The position numbers and the translations under genes were made by a program. A stretch of 64,000 nucleotides of DNA from JAPLIS01 sp963719415 (GTDB lineage Bacteria > Babelota > Babeliae > Babelales > Vermiphilaceae). How positions within the stretch are numbered: the first letter of the stretch is position 1; the number at the start of each line of letters is the position of its first letter. The notes under the pieces are model-generated. The model did no database searches and was not told the DNA's origin. It worked only from the letters and a program-made list of their open reading frames with translations. This document shows, piece after piece, positions 17,818 through 26,553 of this stretch. The stretch spans positions 1,240,001 to 1,304,000 of the forward strand of contig OY970383.1 in assembly GCA_963719415.1 (NCBI GenBank). Reading direction: 5' to 3'.

Positions 17818-19380
17818 CTATTTACTTTTTAATGTTGGAAAGAGAATAACATCTTTAATAGAAGTCGTGTTTGTTAGTAGCATAGTAAGACGATCAATGC
17901 CAATACCAACGCCAATGGTCGGTGGTAGACCATATTCTAACGCATGAACATAATCAGCATCGTATCGATGAGCTTCTATATCACCGCCAGAATGAGCCGT
18001 TGCCTGTTCTTTAAATCGTTCTGCTTGATCAAAAGGATCATTTAACTCATTAAATCCGTTACTTAATTCCATGCCAGCAATAAACAGTTCAAAGCGATCG
18101 ACAATTGCAGGGTTATGTGCAGATCTTTTTGAAAGTGGAGATATTTCAACCGGGAAATCGGTAATAAAGGTGGGTTGTATCAATGAACTTTCTGCTAATG
18201 CTTCAAATAATGTGCATAATTTATGTCCCCATGACACGTTTTTGTTTTCTAAGAATATCTCATGCTTGATAAAGAGGGTATTGATATTTGATTCTGAAAG
18301 ATCTTCTTCGGAGCAGCCAGCGTATTTGATTACCGCTTCTTTCATGCTTAAACGGGCGAATGGTTTGCCAAAATCGATTTCATGCGTGCCGAAATTAAGG
18401 GTAGTTGAACCGGTTGTTTCAGCTGCAATAGTGCGCAACATGGTTTCAACAAATGTCATCATAGTTTGAAAATCAAAATAAGCGGCATAAAATTCGACCA
18501 TGGTAAATTCGGGATTATGTCGTGTGCTTACCCCTTCATTACGAAAATTACGATTAATTTCATATACTCGTTCTATGCCACCAACGACTAATCGTTTTAG
18601 ATAGAGTTCTGGTGCAATGCGAAGATAAAGGTCAGTATGCAAAGTATTATGGTGTGTAATAAAAGGACGAGCGACAGCGCCTCCAGGAATTGGATGCAAC
18701 ATAGGCGTTTCAACTTCAATAAAATCATGGGTATCTAAAAAGGTCCGCATTAATTTAATAATTAAAGAACGCTTCAAAAATCGTTCTTTTGTTTCTGGAT
18801 TAGCTATTAAATCAAGATATCTTTGACGGTATTTTGTTTCAATATCAGTAAGTCCATGAAATTTTTCCGGCAATGGAAATAAGCACTTACTTTGTAAAGA
18901 AAACGCTGATACTTTTAAAGTGATTTCACCCATACGTGTTTTAAATGCAGTACCAGTAACCCAGATAATATCGCCAATATCAATCAGTTTAGTAAGAATA
19001 TCGAACTGTTCTTGGCCAATATCAGCCTGTTTAACATAGATTTGCAATTTTCCTGTTCTGTCTTGTAGGTGAGCAAACAGTGTTTTTCCATGTTCTCTTA
19101 ACGACATGAGTCGTCCAGAAATATGATATACTTTAGATTTTAGCTCTTGTTCAGATTCTGTTTTTGCGTTTTGCTCAGCTTGCGTGTCTTGCTTAAATTC
19201 ACTTAGTATATCGTGCGTAGTTGCGTCTACGGGGTTGCCTATTGGCCACGGCTCGATACCCATTTTTCGCAACTCTTCTAGTTTTTGTAGGCGCAATTGG
19301 TGTTCTTGCGATCCTGTATCAGTTATTAATGATGTTTCAGAGACGAGAGTATCTTTAGGTGTGTTATTTTGTTTTGTCAT
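17818..19380 (-). CDS. lysS: Lysyl-tRNA synthetase, class II
   Basis: The enzyme charges tRNA-Lys in two ATP-dependent steps. The 520-residue product has an N-terminal helical extension, an OB-fold anticodon-binding domain (about residues 85-190, with GRLMSLREHGKTLFAHLQDR) and a class II catalytic core. Motif 2 is FRNEG...HNPEFTMVEFY and motif 3 is GVGIGIDRLTMLLTN. The end, KDVILFPTLK, is typical of bacterial LysS. Its 5' gap toward the M48 gene (19381-19563) is only 180 bases and probably contains divergent promoters. Confidence 0.96.
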   Translation of the reverse strand: MTKQNNTPKDTLVSETSLITDTGSQEHQLRLQKLEELRKMGIEPWPIGNPVDATTHDILSEFKQDTQAEQNAKTESEQELKSKVYHISGRLMSLREHGKTLFAHLQDRTGKLQIYVKQADIGQEQFDILTKLIDIGDIIWVTGTAFKTRMGEITLKVSAFSLQSKCLFPLPEKFHGLTDIETKYRQRYLDLIANPETKERFLKRSLIIKLMRTFLDTHDFIEVETPMLHPIPGGAVARPFITHHNTLHTDLYLRIAPELYLKRLVVGGIERVYEINRNFRNEGVSTRHNPEFTMVEFYAAYFDFQTMMTFVETMLRTIAAETTGSTTLNFGTHEIDFGKPFARLSMKEAVIKYAGCSEEDLSESNINTLFIKHEIFLENKNVSWGHKLCTLFEALAESSLIQPTFITDFPVEISPLSKRSAHNPAIVDRFELFIAGMELSNGFNELNDPFDQAERFKEQATAHSGGDIEAHRYDADYVHALEYGLPPTIGVGIGIDRLTMLLTNTTSIKDVILFPTLKSK

Positions 19381-19563
19381 ATTTACCCTATTTCGATTAT
19401 ATTAAATTTAAAAAATTATAGAATTAGAATTTAGGATTCAATCTTTATTTATAAAAATAAAAGCATATATTCAGTATAATCGAAAAAATAATAGCATCTA
19501 TATTTTTTCTGCGATAGTGCAATAGTTCAGACTATTTAAATTTTTAAACAGAAAGTTACATGC

Positions 19564-20532
19564 ATGAGAAAATATAAAGTTATTGCTTTAAGTATTGTTT
19601 GTATAGTGAGCGGGGTTCAAGCTAGTTCAAATCTTTTACTTACGGCATGTGAAGTTACACAAGCTCTAATAGTAGCCAAGCCGCATTGGCGCTCTGCTTA
19701 TGATATCTATAAAACGCCAGCTATTCTTGATCAAGAACTTGAAAACGCTGATCCAATTGTTATCGATTTTGTGCGTAGTAATGCCATGCGCATGAACTAT
19801 TCAAATTTTGAAAAAATCATAGTAAAAAGAGGGAGTCCATCTAAGGCAGCACTATATGGGCAAGATTTTAATTCTTTTTGTTCATCCTATTATACGGTTA
19901 TAATTCCTGATTATGCATGCGATATATTGGAAAGCAAAGCAGATGCTTTAATACTAGCAAATTCTCGATCTCGCCTTACTTTATCTTACCGTGATTCATT
20001 AGACTATATTGACGGTATGATTGGGCATGAAGTTACGCATACTTTTTGGAGAGATAGTTCGAAGAAGTTTGCGACTAGCCTTGTTGTTCCTATGGTAACA
20101 GGATTAGTAGGATGTGGCATACATCGCAAAATGACGCCTATTATCAGAAAATATGCATTATTTTTATTAGGGGCGCCGAAAAGTTCGCTGCAAGAAGGTT
20201 TGATATCAGCGAAAGTAGTTATTGGTAGTGTAATGGCTTTGGGATATGTGCAACATAAGATGAATGGATTAATTTTAAATGCTTCTAGACGTTATCGGGA
20301 ACGTCGTGCTGATAAAGGAGCTTGGAATCAATATGGTATTGCATTATTTGCAAATGCCCATTTGTTGCTTTCATCGAATGAAGAAAAAGAAAAAGAGCGT
20401 AGCTGGTTTTATTCGCATCCAACATATAAAGAGCGACTAGATTCGGCTGTTAAACGAGCAAAAGAGCGGGGCCAAAAGTCATTAGCTGATGCGCAATTAA
20501 CGATGGAAGATTTGATAAAAGATCAGCGATAA
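19564..20532 (+). CDS. Secreted M48-family zinc metalloprotease
   Basis: The 322-residue protein has a signal peptide (residues 1-20). The zinc-binding HExxH is IGHEVTHTFW, with His155, Glu156 and His159. A downstream glutamate ligand is in YRERRADKGAW, the M48 third-ligand motif (ExxxD). The conserved HPTYKERL near the C-terminus also fits M48 (Ste24/HtpX/BepA-like). A hydrophobic stretch between the two motifs could insert in a membrane. Such proteases degrade misfolded envelope proteins or act in outer-membrane assembly; which applies here is unknown. It stands alone, divergent from lysS. Confidence 0.85.
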   Translation: MRKYKVIALSIVCIVSGVQASSNLLLTACEVTQALIVAKPHWRSAYDIYKTPAILDQELENADPIVIDFVRSNAMRMNYSNFEKIIVKRGSPSKAALYGQDFNSFCSSYYTVIIPDYACDILESKADALILANSRSRLTLSYRDSLDYIDGMIGHEVTHTFWRDSSKKFATSLVVPMVTGLVGCGIHRKMTPIIRKYALFLLGAPKSSLQEGLISAKVVIGSVMALGYVQHKMNGLILNASRRYRERRADKGAWNQYGIALFANAHLLLSSNEEKEKERSWFYSHPTYKERLDSAVKRAKERGQKSLADAQLTMEDLIKDQR

Positions 20533-20628
20533 ACAGTTTTTTTTACGTTATTATTAGGTAAAATTAGATTGTTTTAACAATGTTCATTGACTGGAGTGGA
20601 CCAAAAATGGTACAATTGTTGCTAGTGA

Positions 20629-20910
20629 GTAGTAAAAATTTGTTCATTATCTATTCAAGATAAAAAAGTTATTGGTCGTGATATAAGAATTCTTCAAATA
20701 AATTGGCCAGTAGAAGGCTCGTTAATAAAGCCATTAGGCAGTGGGCTTTGGGAGATTCGTAGTAAGCTAGAAAATAGAATCGCGAGAATTTTGTTTATTT
20801 TTTTGAATGGTGAAATCATTTTACTCAATGGATTTATTAAGAAGACCCAAAAAACGCCACAGCAAGAGATAGATTTAGCCAAAAAAAGAGCTAAAAACAC
20901 AGAGAGGTAA
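20629..20910 (+). pseudogene. HigB/RelE-like toxin, 5' end broken
   Basis: The frame ending at the TAA of 20908-20910 encodes a phage-derived Gp49/HigB-like toxin core: KPLGSGLWEIRSKL, then IARILFIFLNG and LLNGFIKKTQKTPQQEI with a following basic helix. These toxins are ribosome-associated mRNA interferases. The frame is closed by TGA at 20626-20628, and no ATG, GTG or TTG lies at the expected place; only an ATT at 20638 or a frameshift from the upstream ATG-containing frame could restore it. The antitoxin ATG follows 4 bases after the stop, the usual toxin-first higBA order. Probably truncated, though non-ATG initiation cannot be excluded. Confidence 0.65.
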
Positions 20911-20914
20911 GGTT

Positions 20915-21217
20915 ATGAAACATAAAAACATAGGTTCCCATTTTGAAGATTTTCTTAAAGAAGAAGGTATTCAAGAAGAGGTAGAAGTGGCAGCAATCAA
21001 AGCTATTCTTGCTCGTAATATAAAAGAATACATGCAAAAAAATGCTATCACGCAGACGGATATGGCAAAGCAGCTTAAAACAAGCAGATCGGGACTAGAA
21101 AGACTTCTTGATCCTGATAATTATTCGGTCACTCTTTTAACACTAAATCGTGCCGCTTACGTAATAGGGAAAAAAGTAAAAATTACTATGGTAAGTGTCG
21201 AAGATAATTATGAATAA
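20915..21217 (+). CDS. HigA-like antitoxin with HTH domain
   Basis: The 100-residue protein has an N-terminal acidic stretch and a helix-turn-helix of the XRE type (NAITQTDMAKQLKTSRSGLERLLD), then LNRAAYVIGKKVKI. This is the HigA layout accompanying Gp49-like toxins. It would neutralise the toxin and repress the operon by binding its promoter. The ribosome binding site AGAGAGG overlaps the end of the toxin frame. The antitoxin is intact while the toxin start is broken, the expected order of decay. Confidence 0.8.
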   Translation: MKHKNIGSHFEDFLKEEGIQEEVEVAAIKAILARNIKEYMQKNAITQTDMAKQLKTSRSGLERLLDPDNYSVTLLTLNRAAYVIGKKVKITMVSVEDNYE

Positions 21218-21495
21218 TAGTATGTATTAACAAAATCATAGGCTAATTTTATTGTTTATGGTTGAAAGCCCCAAGTGGCGAGGTAGACTGTTTTTAGAAT
21301 AAAACTTAAAACTTCTATTTTTTGATTTTTGTAGTTGTTTTGTATTAAATGGGAACTTTTCATCTTGGTTTAACGTATACAAATAAAAAATATCGTTTTT
21401 CGATAAAAAAATATTGTTTTTCATTTGTTTTCTGTTACGATCAACAGTAAGAATACTAATATACTTTTAATATACTAGACTTCTTTTGAAACTAT

Positions 21496-22331
21496 CTAAA
21501 GCTCATAATTATAGATTCCAGTAATAAGGTTAAATCTTAATCCAAAGCGCTTTCTTCGATTACGATATTTGTCAGCAATAATTTTAAAGCGCTTGAGACG
21601 GCTAAATATATGCTCATTTAAAACTCTTTCGCTGGAAATTTTTCGATTGTTTTTTTTCTTCTAAGGTCAATGGTCGCTTTTTACTTTTTTTTTCGCCATT
21701 AAAGTATTTGCATGCAGCTTCTGAAGTCCTTGGTAGCCTGTATCAGTTAATGATGTAATATTAGGCATGAACTTTACTCCAGATTCTTTGAAAACTCTAA
21801 AATTATGAGTTTTCCCTTTCGCAAAATTAGTACAAATAATTTTTTGTGTTTTTTTATCAGCGATAAGTTGTGTTTTTAACGTATGTTTTTTTTTGCCTGA
21901 GTAGAATTGGTGTTGTTTTTTTTTGGTCTTTCAATTGGAGACTCAGCTACATCCATAAGAATAACTTCAAATTCATGGTCGCTTTTAAGAAGTGCCTTTT
22001 TTCCTGGCAATCTAAATTCTTTATTGGAAATAAGCATATTTTCAATCCAGCGTATGCATTGAAAAGCAGCACTTTCACTTAAGCCATATGATGTCGCTAT
22101 ATGCAAATAAGTTCGATATTCACGCAAGTATTCTAAGGCCATTAAAATTCTATCTTCTACAGAAAGTGAATTTGGTCTTCTCCCTTTTGCTTTTTTAACT
22201 CGTTCAGCCAACGTAATTACTTTCACCATTTTGGTAAATGTACTACGCTTTACCCCCGTAACTCTTCTAAAATTCTTATCATTATAGTTATGGTTGATCA
22301 GCCATTTAGTGGTTGGGCAATACAAGCGCAA
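21496..22331 (-). pseudogene. IS5-type transposase remnant with frameshifts
   Basis: The minus strand carries an HTH_Tnp_4/DDE_Tnp_4 transposase. The N-terminal half (22331 to 21876) has NFRRVTGVKRSTFTKMV and AESPIERPKK. After an A9 run (T9 at 21916-21924) the other frame continues with HQFYSGKKKHTLKTQ and SLTDTGYQGLQ, to RNRRKRFGLRFNLI and the stop at 21496. Two further compensating shifts with TGA and TAG lie around 21650-21672, so the 3' part is dead even if the A9 shift were programmed (known in some IS5-group elements). The first codon is TTG and the family N-terminus is incomplete. No matching terminal inverted repeat was found. The gap 21218-21495 holds no gene. Confidence 0.85.
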
Positions 22332-22397
22332 TCAGAGCCGATTAAAAAATTAATTCTTGATGCAGGACAAATGAAGTATGAATTTATAGAAGTATAG
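22290..22397 (+). pseudogene. Possible 3' remnant of a gene cut by the IS-like element
   Basis: A plus-strand frame from about 22290 to the TAG at 22395-22397 reads like the C-terminus of a soluble protein (EPIKKLILDAGQMKYEFIEV). It starts where transposase similarity ends, consistent with an insertion or deletion junction. I do not recognise the protein; a chance frame is possible. Confidence 0.25.
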
Positions 22398-22528
22398 AGT
22401 GAAAAAAGCAATAATTTTGGGCTTTGCAGTCGCCTAGGGCCCTTTATTGTTTTTACAAATATGTTACATTAATAGAATATTATAGCAGGCTTTTTGGGAT
22501 ATTTGATTCGATAATAGGAGCTTATTTC

Positions 22529-24109
22529 ATGTTAAACAAAAACAAACGCTTTTTATTTCTTGCTGTATTATTATATGCACTAGTTCCATCACAAACATAT
22601 ACTCGTGGTGGGTCTTCTTCCAACGCTTCTGGAGATGCATTGGGTAGTATCAATTATAAAAATGCCTTTAATCAAGAAGAATTATATACCAAATTTGAAA
22701 ATTTGATGTGGGCTTTAGGGTGTCATGGCAATGTATTTGATGTAGGAGCCGATTTGAATATTGCTGGCTTAAATAGCACTAGCGTAAATAATGCTCGTTT
22801 AAACGTTATTAACAATAATAATAATAACGATGAAAATTGTGCGGTTACTATGACAGATGAACAGATAGCAAAATCACGTCAGAAATATGCTGAAGCTTGT
22901 CTTTTTCAACTTAAAAAAGCACGACGATCAGCAATCATGAGTCCCGCTTATGAAAGTCTTAGTTTAATGGCATTAGTAGGATTAGCAGCAGCAGCTGTAG
23001 ATAGACTAACCAGGAAAGATACTATAGGAAACAGTTTTAGTGTTTTTTCTGCGGTTAATAATGCAGTTTTTTTATTTGCTGATGTAATACGCTCAGGAGT
23101 TAATTATGTCTATTTACCTACGCATCCCTTAAATATGTTTGAAGAATTTTTTGCAAAAAATAAATGCTTTATTCCTAGAGAGCTATGGCCTATTATTGTC
23201 GAAAAATTTACTTTAGCACGTCAAAATCAATTTGAGCAACGTAATGCTATGAATTTTATCGAATTTTCTCTTGGGTTTACTACCTATCAGAAGCCGCTAC
23301 AGTCATCTGTAGATAGAATAAAAGTTGAATTGGTGATTCACGAAATTAACAGTCGCATTGATGCTTTTTTTGCTGGTTATAATGATGAAACGAATGGTGA
23401 ATATCGTGGATTGTTAAAAATTAATATTGCCAAATTTATATTGGCATTGACCGGAAATAGTGATGAGTCTCCACGGTACATATATCTACATGGTCCGGGA
23501 GGGATTGGAAAAACTCATTTTGTTGGCATGCTTGCACAATGGATACAAGAACTTTTACCCGATATGATCTGTTTTAATGATCTGGTAATTACCAGCGAGC
23601 GGGAACTTGAAGGAACTCCTGAAAAGCCCGGAGCTATGCTTCGCATCTTACGCAATCAGCTTATAGGAAAAAAACGAGGGTCGCTTGTTTTTATGGATGA
23701 AGCAACATGGCTTAATAAAGGTGATATGATTAGTTGTGCAAAACGAGTATTCAATGGTAATCAATCAAAGTTATCAACAAGCTACTTCGGTTCAGGTATG
23801 GATGGAACTGGTGTTGATTTAAAACTTCCTCCAACTCTTATTTTTGTAGCAAGTAACGAAGATATAACTGATCCTGCATTGGCGAGTAGATTTGATACTA
23901 TTAAATTTCCTACTCCACAAGCGGCATCATTAGCTTCTTCTGCTATGAATGTTATAAAAAGAAGTAAAGTGTTGGTCGAAAATCAAGCTCAAAATCAAGA
24001 TATATTGCAAGAAGATCTTCTTTTATGGATTAAAGAAAATGAGATTAAGAATTTCAGAGCTGTTGCATCAAAAGTTGAACAGCATATGTTGTCAAAATCT
24101 ACTGTTTGA
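22529..24109 (+). CDS. AAA+ ATPase with N-terminal signal peptide
   Basis: The ATG at 22529 is chosen because AGGAG precedes it and it opens a signal peptide (MLNKNKRFLFLAVLLYALVP); upstream in-frame residues have no such features. In the 526-residue product a Ser/Asn-rich region with a run of Asn, two hydrophobic stretches (near 140 and 175) and a helical middle are followed by a AAA+ domain. Walker A is GPGGIGKT (322-329), Walker B is LVFMDEA (about 386-392), and ITDPALASRF resembles sensor/arginine-finger motifs. AAA+ proteins remodel other proteins with ATP. ATP is normally absent outside the cytoplasm, so the topology is puzzling unless the signal is an uncleaved anchor. Specific role unknown. 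Confidence 0.75.
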   Translation: MLNKNKRFLFLAVLLYALVPSQTYTRGGSSSNASGDALGSINYKNAFNQEELYTKFENLMWALGCHGNVFDVGADLNIAGLNSTSVNNARLNVINNNNNNDENCAVTMTDEQIAKSRQKYAEACLFQLKKARRSAIMSPAYESLSLMALVGLAAAAVDRLTRKDTIGNSFSVFSAVNNAVFLFADVIRSGVNYVYLPTHPLNMFEEFFAKNKCFIPRELWPIIVEKFTLARQNQFEQRNAMNFIEFSLGFTTYQKPLQSSVDRIKVELVIHEINSRIDAFFAGYNDETNGEYRGLLKINIAKFILALTGNSDESPRYIYLHGPGGIGKTHFVGMLAQWIQELLPDMICFNDLVITSERELEGTPEKPGAMLRILRNQLIGKKRGSLVFMDEATWLNKGDMISCAKRVFNGNQSKLSTSYFGSGMDGTGVDLKLPPTLIFVASNEDITDPALASRFDTIKFPTPQAASLASSAMNVIKRSKVLVENQAQNQDILQEDLLLWIKENEIKNFRAVASKVEQHMLSKSTV

Positions 24110-24190
24110 CGGTATTTTGTGTTTGACGGTATTTTGCAAAAGAGTTATTGCAGGATGAAGTAATAAATAAAAGACTTTGAAAAGTTAGTT

Positions 24191-24961
24191 TTACTTTGTT
24201 AAAAAGCAGTTGATTAGATAAAGTAGAGCAATAATAATGGGTTGATGGATAAGATAGATAAAAAGAGTTTTGGTTCCCATCAAAATTAACCATTTAGCGA
24301 TTTTGGTATTTGGTTTTGGGAATATATATTGTTGTCGTTTTCCTGATGTATAAAAAATATGTGCAATAATAACGCCGAATATAGAGAACCCAAGCCACGG
24401 TAGTAGAGGGAAGTAATCAAAACTTTTGAAGGTATCGGGAATAAAACCGAGCCATAAGAGAGAATAGGTTTTGATACTCCAAGAGGAGGTTACGTATTTA
24501 ATAAGCATTCCAATGTTATAGAGGAGTATGCTTATTATTGTATGATGGTACAAAAACGGAGTCAATAATCCGGCAAGAGCAAAAAAATGCAAAATACCAA
24601 ACCAGATAGTCCACGTCTTAAAAAAAATAAAAGTGACTAGAGTAATAGAAAGTGCGAGTGCAAAAAGATATAAAGATCGTTTTGTATTTTGTGTGTAAAA
24701 ACTATCTTGCTTATTATTATTATCGTTTGTACGTCTATTTATATCTTTATAGACACTTATACTATTAGCTATGCCAGAAACAAAAATAAACAACGAAGCA
24801 GCGATAAAACCAATAGCTTTCAGCGGCCAATAATTAAGATCAATAGCAGTTGATGCGAATAGATTAAGGTCAAAAATAATATGAAATATGATCATCAACA
24901 CCAATGCTACTCCCTTGAGGAGATCGAGTTCCCAAAATCGTATTTTCGATGTTGCTTTCAT
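24191..24961 (-). CDS. DUF1624/HGSNAT-like multi-pass membrane protein
   Basis: The start is the ATG at 24959-24961 (MKATSKIRFWELDLLKG); an upstream TTG adds only three residues. The 256-residue protein has about seven membrane helices and the family signature at its N-terminus (WELDLLKGVALVLMIIFH, with conserved Asp and His). This family is related to heparan-alpha-glucosaminide N-acetyltransferase and other acyltransferases that move acyl groups across membranes. FIYLIHQPIII near the end is also typical of membrane acyltransferases. A hydrophilic Asn-rich loop follows the second helix. It is convergent with the AAA+ gene. The substrate is unknown. Confidence 0.8.
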   Translation of the reverse strand: MKATSKIRFWELDLLKGVALVLMIIFHIIFDLNLFASTAIDLNYWPLKAIGFIAASLFIFVSGIANSISVYKDINRRTNDNNNKQDSFYTQNTKRSLYLFALALSITLVTFIFFKTWTIWFGILHFFALAGLLTPFLYHHTIISILLYNIGMLIKYVTSSWSIKTYSLLWLGFIPDTFKSFDYFPLLPWLGFSIFGVIIAHIFYTSGKRQQYIFPKPNTKIAKWLILMGTKTLFIYLIHQPIIIALLYLINCFLTK

Positions 24962-25025
24962 ATGATACAAGTATATATATTCATGAATTAAGGTGTTTTT
25001 TGTTTTTAAGTATAAGTATTTTTAG

Positions 25026-25328
25026 TTAATAAACAAAGTAAATGGTAGTAAAAATGCAGGTTATCATTCTAGAAGTGGCCATACTGTTGGCAGAAAAAGT
25101 CCTGCACCAATAAATGGCCAAGCTGCTTTGAACAATTCGTTCCCAATTAGCGATTCATCTCGTCATCGTATTGGTGTTAGTGAAAATCAAATTGTTGAGC
25201 TCAAGCAAACAAGTTCTGGAGAATATCATGGATATGTGCGAACATGGCAAGATATTTGTAAAGATTTAAAATTAAAAAATAAATTAATAAAAAATGGATT
25301 AGTAAATAAAAGAGGCGTGCCTTTATGA
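25026..25328 (+). pseudogene. C-terminal remnant of a polymorphic toxin
   Basis: The frame is open from 25026 (after TAG) to TGA at 25326-25328 but has no plausible start codon before a TTG at 25128. It encodes SGHTVGRKSPAPINGQAAL, then SSRHRIGVSENQIVELKQT and EYHGYVRTWQDI. This arrangement resembles C-terminal toxin domains of polymorphic toxins (similar to what I recall as the type 17 toxin domain; family not verified). Such domains normally sit at the end of large secreted proteins, of which nothing remains upstream. The stop overlaps the next gene's start (ATGA), the coupling typical of toxin-immunity pairs. It may be a silent cassette. Confidence 0.6.
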
Positions 25329-25900
25329 TTAATTACAATATTAATTTTATAGTAAATAAATCAGCATCAATAAGATTTTGCTTGGATACTAATTTAAAGC
25401 TAATGGAATGTTGTGAGGATGTTTCTATGGTTTTGTTAAAAGATAATAAAGAATACGAGTTAGGTCGTTGTTGGCTTAAAGATAAAATGTTTATTTTGAA
25501 AACTATATTAACAAAAACATTGCATAATCAATTTTTGTTGCACCCCTCAATAAATAAAGATATAGGCTATCTATATAATGAAGACTTACGATTTAAGCCT
25601 GGTCTCGTATATAAACAGCTAAATGAAAATGAATGTTGGGTTGGAGATAGGCATCTTTTATGGGGTTATGAATATGTGATGTGGATCTATAATAATGCGG
25701 ATGGTGATATAATTTTACATTTTACTCCAGTGTATCCTGGAAATTGGACTGATGAAGGCGATGATGAAGAAGCTGAGGCACAAGTCTATGAAGCATGGAT
25801 GGCAACTACGTATAAACCTCTTTGGACAATAACATTACCAAAAGAAACAGCTCAATTATGGCTACGATTGGCAGAAAATATATTTAGTAAACTACATTGA
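25325..25900 (+). CDS. Probable immunity protein for the adjacent toxin
   Basis: The 191-residue protein starts within the ATGA that ends the toxin fragment, so translation would be coupled. It has no signal peptide and is acidic near the C-terminus (DEGDDEEAEAQ), with many aromatic residues (WVGDRHLLWGYEYVMWIY and YPGNW). That is the character of cytoplasmic immunity proteins that block a toxin active site. I do not recognise a named immunity family; the call rests on position, overlap and composition. Confidence 0.55.
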   Translation: MINYNINFIVNKSASIRFCLDTNLKLMECCEDVSMVLLKDNKEYELGRCWLKDKMFILKTILTKTLHNQFLLHPSINKDIGYLYNEDLRFKPGLVYKQLNENECWVGDRHLLWGYEYVMWIYNNADGDIILHFTPVYPGNWTDEGDDEEAEAQVYEAWMATTYKPLWTITLPKETAQLWLRLAENIFSKLH

Positions 25901-25956
25901 AAGATTGTCGTTATATAATTCAAGGTTTAGAGTAGATTGTAATTGCTCATACTATT

Positions 25957-26526
25957 ATGAAAGACGTTTTTATGGAATTACGTATTCAAAAAATAATTAT
26001 GTCATTGGTTGTTTTTGTTATGTTCTTTTTTTCATCTTGTATTGATTTTTATGATTCAAAATTTAACGATTTTGGAAATGGTTTGTTGAATAAAGTTAAA
26101 GCGGGAGTTATAGCTGGAGCTTTAATGGGGTTTAAAATGGGAGGAATAAGAGGAGCAATAAGCGCAGGAGGCATAGATAATAGAGTTGCAAAAATAGGTA
26201 GAGACTTTGGAGTAGCGGAACTAATTGGAAGAATAGGCCCCGGTGGCGCAGAGCAGGTAATAAAAATAGGTCTAATGGCAGGTTTGGGAGCTACAATAGG
26301 GGCGGTAATGGGAGTAGGAATAGTTTTTTTTAATGCTGATACAGACGTAGAAATTATACAAAAAAAGACGGGAAACATTGTTTCTTATTGTCTCGGCGGG
26401 TATGGATTAGGATTGATAGTAGCATTGGCCATAGAATTTTTAACTGGTAGGCAATATGTATCAGCGTTTAGTATGCAAATAGTTGGTTGTATTGTTGGGG
26501 CTATAGTTGGATATTTAATAGAATAA
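25957..26526 (+). CDS. Glycine-zipper putative lipoprotein
   Basis: The 189-residue product has a hydrophobic N-terminus ending in FFFSSC (Cys28 from the first ATG), a plausible lipobox. Three glycine-spaced hydrophobic segments follow (GVIAGALMGFKMGGIRGAISAGG, split by charged residues; GLMAGLGATIGAVMGVGI; GCIVGAIVGYLI). It resembles the glycine-zipper proteins at 14.9 and 17.1 kb and is the largest of the three. A second ATG at 25972 is an equally possible start. It may form oligomeric membrane assemblies, but nothing shows the role. Confidence 0.6.
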   Translation: MKDVFMELRIQKIIMSLVVFVMFFFSSCIDFYDSKFNDFGNGLLNKVKAGVIAGALMGFKMGGIRGAISAGGIDNRVAKIGRDFGVAELIGRIGPGGAEQVIKIGLMAGLGATIGAVMGVGIVFFNADTDVEIIQKKTGNIVSYCLGGYGLGLIVALAIEFLTGRQYVSAFSMQIVGCIVGAIVGYLIE

Positions 26527-26553
26527 ATAAAAGGTATTGGAATAAAGTGAATT

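Noticed and set aside
21236..21424. 62-codon minus-strand frame after the antitoxin
   Set aside because: No ribosome binding site, AT-driven composition and no recognisable feature.
26049..26378. 109-codon minus-strand frame opposite the glycine-zipper gene
   Set aside because: Pro/Ala-rich translation is the antisense shadow of Gly-rich codons.
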